The position numbers and the translations under genes are program-made. From Chaunax sp. Z400 (Eukaryota > Chordata > Actinopteri > Lophiiformes > Chaunacidae), in assembly GCA_037577475.1 (NCBI GenBank), contig CM075197.1:26257150-26321149 (forward strand): a stretch of 64,000 bases of DNA. The letters run 5' to 3'. Numbering within the stretch: the first letter of the stretch is position 1; each line of letters opens with the position of its first letter. Shown here one piece after another: positions 61,501 to 64,000 of this stretch. The notes below the pieces were generated by a model. The model worked only from the letters and a program-made list of their open reading frames with translations, had not been told where the DNA came from and did no database searches.

Positions 61501-64000
61501 TAATATAGTCCCCCCCCGATCATTAGTGTCGCACAAGTGATGGAAAGCAGGAAATCATCGGCTCTCTCTGTCGTAAGGCCTCTGGCATCTTTCATTGCAC
61601 TCCACTTTGTCTAAGAGACATGCAAACCTGCAGAAGGATGTCCAATCACCACAGCTGCACCAACATGATTCCAACATTTTTTAACTACAGTTTGATTTTA
61701 GAGCAGGAATAAATCAGCCTCCCTCCTAAACACTGGAGAGTTCACTCTTAAAACAAAGTCTGATGGCCAGATGTCTCCTCATAAATCTGCGTTTGTTCGT
61801 CACCAAACACCTGCGATGGTGCGACGCACCGACACACAGTCTGTTCCTCCACTTTCTGATCTCCTCTGAGAAAATCTCTGCTGTCTTTCACTCCTTCCCT
61901 CCAGCTTCTCTGCTGTACAACATCTCAAAGACACAAACAAAGACGCTGAACGTTTAATTTCCCCCGACTCTCATTTGCATTTTTTTTTAGGAATGAAATA
62001 TTCTTTAAGGTGCGACTCATGCAGTCCAAATCAGACGTTTTAAGTGTGGCTTCTATGCATGAAGAGCAGTGAGGTGTGTCGGGTAGTATTCATTCCTGTG
62101 ATTTGTTTCTAGCAGGTCTCTATGGCGGCGGCTCAGCTTTACTGAGTGACGAGAGGAGAGACGTGAAACTTCTCCTGATCCCCCGTCACCCCGACAGAAG
62201 TTTATTCAAACAAAACTTTGGTTTCAGGGACATTTAAACAACATTTACACACAGCAACAAATACTATGAATAAAACCCAGTCATGAATTAGAGATTAAAC
62301 TTTATCATCAATGTGATCGTTTGTGTAAAAAAAAGTGCTTTCTCCACATACGATGCACTGACATGACCTCCACTGCATTATGGGATGGAGTGTAAGTGTG
62401 AAGTGTCTGACCCTCCCTCACCCTTTTCAGCTGACAAGCAACAAATGGTTATGGGGCACTGATGAAAATGAGCTAATTAGCTAACTCCGGCACATTTACA
62501 TTGACGTGCAAACTAAAATGTTGATTAATGTACGCAGTCAGAGCACAAACCTCCACCAGGGCAGCTCAGCTTCACCATGATGTCATGTCACCTTTAAGCC
62601 AACAGTCCCCTGATAGCGTGAGCCCTCATCATGTGACTCCTGGTACCATGAAAACCTGGCCCTAGAACCTGGATCACATTGGTATCATAATGTCTTTGTG
62701 TCATTTTTGTCCAATCCTTGTAGACATCAACCATAAAATCTTGTAACTGTCCCATAATGGTAAAGAATCATGTGGACCATATCCTAGCTCTCCAAAAAAG
62801 TTCATCAAGATCCATTTTACATTTCTTGCTTGGTGGAGGTATGGAGGCAGGTGGGCCACAGCCACCCCTAGAAAATCACTGCTCCCCCCCCTGTGGCCAC
62901 CCGTACAAAGAAATTCTGGAGGCGCTACTGCCCCTAAACATTCTATTGGTTGCTTCCAGCTATAACATCTTTAAATGCTGCAGAAAGTCACGCAGTTTTC
63001 ATGTCATCAGTGGCTGTAAGCCATGTAAATTAGCTCCAGTAGCTCTTTGTTGCTAGGTCTGTAACAATTATTACATAATCACCTGATTATTTGAGATAAC
63101 TAAAAATATTTAGTTAGTGTGGCTCTGAGTCATCCATATAAAACAGCTGTATGAAATAATTATTTCATCACTATTTCCACGTTATTTTCCACCGTTTGAT
63201 GTTTGACTGACGCTCGTTGATGACATCATCTGGTTTGCGCTATGAGTGGGGAATTAAATTACCCCTAGGCACCCATGTCGAGGCGCTTAGCTGTTCAATG
63301 AGCAACTAACAGATTAAATTAAATAGTTAATCGCAATTATTTGTATGACAATTAGCATTAGCCAGAATTTCATGATTGTGACAGCTTCAGTTGTTATTCC
63401 ATTTGTATGACATGAAATAAACGCTCCTCATGAGAATAAATATAAATGTTTGATTTATCTGTCTGTGCAGCATAAATACCAGCAGCATTAAGTCCACCAA
63501 TGAAAGCTGAGTTTGTGTAACTTGCCTGTTTTGGCTTGGTTTTCTCTAAAGGACATCTTCCCAGCAGGGTGTCAGGAGCTCTCTAAGATTTTTTATCATT
63601 TGCATAACATTTAGTAAATAATTCATCAGATCATCAGGATGTTTTCCACAGGAGAATAAAAGCGCTGCTGACAGGTGGGTCAGCAGACGAGAACAGGCTT
63701 AGTCACAGAGCTTGTCGTCACTTTAAATTTTAACTGCACTGTTTTCTTTGTATAAAGAGACGCGTATAATTAATAAATAACATTTTACAAGTGAAATTAC
63801 AATCAGAACAGAACATTCTGGAATATTAGTTCATATTTAATAAAAGGAGCCATATTGACTTAAAAATGACTTCTTTTTATGGAACCACAAAAGACTTCAT
63901 TTGAATAAATCTAAAAAAAATAAATTAAAAAAACATGAAAAAAAAGAAACATGAATAAATTGTGTAAAATATTTTGGCTAAAAGAAGAAACTATTTGTGA
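61501..64000. other. Intergenic, no gene; two AT palindromes
   Basis: Octamers ATTTGCAT occur at 61973-61980 and 63598-63605. The palindromes at 63097-63168 are listed separately. No exon of a neighbouring gene was found before the window ends. Confidence 0.5.
63097..63168. repeat. Two adjacent AT-rich palindromes
   Basis: TAACTAAA (63097-63104) and TTTAGTTA (63109-63116) form an 8-bp inverted repeat with a 4-bp spacer. ATGAAATAATTATTTCAT (63151-63168) is a perfect 18-bp palindrome. Confidence 0.85.

Noticed and set aside
1681..64000. HS3ST3-type sulfotransferase exon expected from mammalian gene order
   Set aside because: No frame on either strand shows the conserved sulfotransferase motifs, so no such exon is claimed.

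Overview
This window looks like teleost fish genomic DNA, probably a spiny-rayed lineage. The evidence is vertebrate-type introns with consensus splice sites, an AT-rich background dense in stop codons, and interspersed repeats of kinds familiar from fish: tRNA-derived SINEs, L2-like and RTE-like LINE tails, a Tc1-like relic and many short hAT-like elements. No bacterial operon, CRISPR array, rRNA or functional tRNA gene was seen.

The only gene supported is the 3' end of elac2 (long-form tRNase Z, the tRNA 3'-end processing endonuclease). It lies on the + strand in three coding exons at 325-403, 685-829 and 1265-1501, with a polyadenylation signal at 1654-1659. The reading frame and splice phases join cleanly and the protein sequence is highly diagnostic. 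The 5' part of the gene lies before the window.

The other ~62 kb, 1.68-64 kb, is a gene-poor intergenic tract. From left to right it holds: a decayed Tc1-like transposon (2.4-3.2 kb); an exact 11-bp-phased minisatellite (4281-4676); a dispersed repeat carrying a perfect 5x19-bp tandem (4.8-5.5 kb) with a second copy at 11.1 kb; a two- or three-copy element at 10.9, 12.8 and perhaps 18.9 kb; an L2-like LINE tail (23.0 kb); a foldback-type MITE family at 24.3, 36.0 and 45.1 kb; hAT-like elements with recognisable ends at 15.5, 34.2 and 46.0 kb; RTE-like LINE tails (32.5 and 42.8 kb); a SINE nested head-to-head inside another SINE (39.8-40.2 kb); and a duplicated ~140-bp segment (56.1 and 57.4 kb). 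Several AT-rich blocks in the second half (43-45, 53.5-55.7 and 60.6-61.5 kb) have the texture of conserved noncoding elements, but this cannot be proved without alignment.

In mammals the neighbour of ELAC2 on this side is a 3-O-sulfotransferase gene (HS3ST3A1) across a gene desert. No sulfotransferase exon is visible here, so the window may be the equivalent desert. I found no clearly new biological system. The most checkable oddities are the phased CACCTG minisatellite, the nested transposons and a perfect palindromic oestrogen-response-element sequence at 49692-49706 inside a compact promoter-like block.
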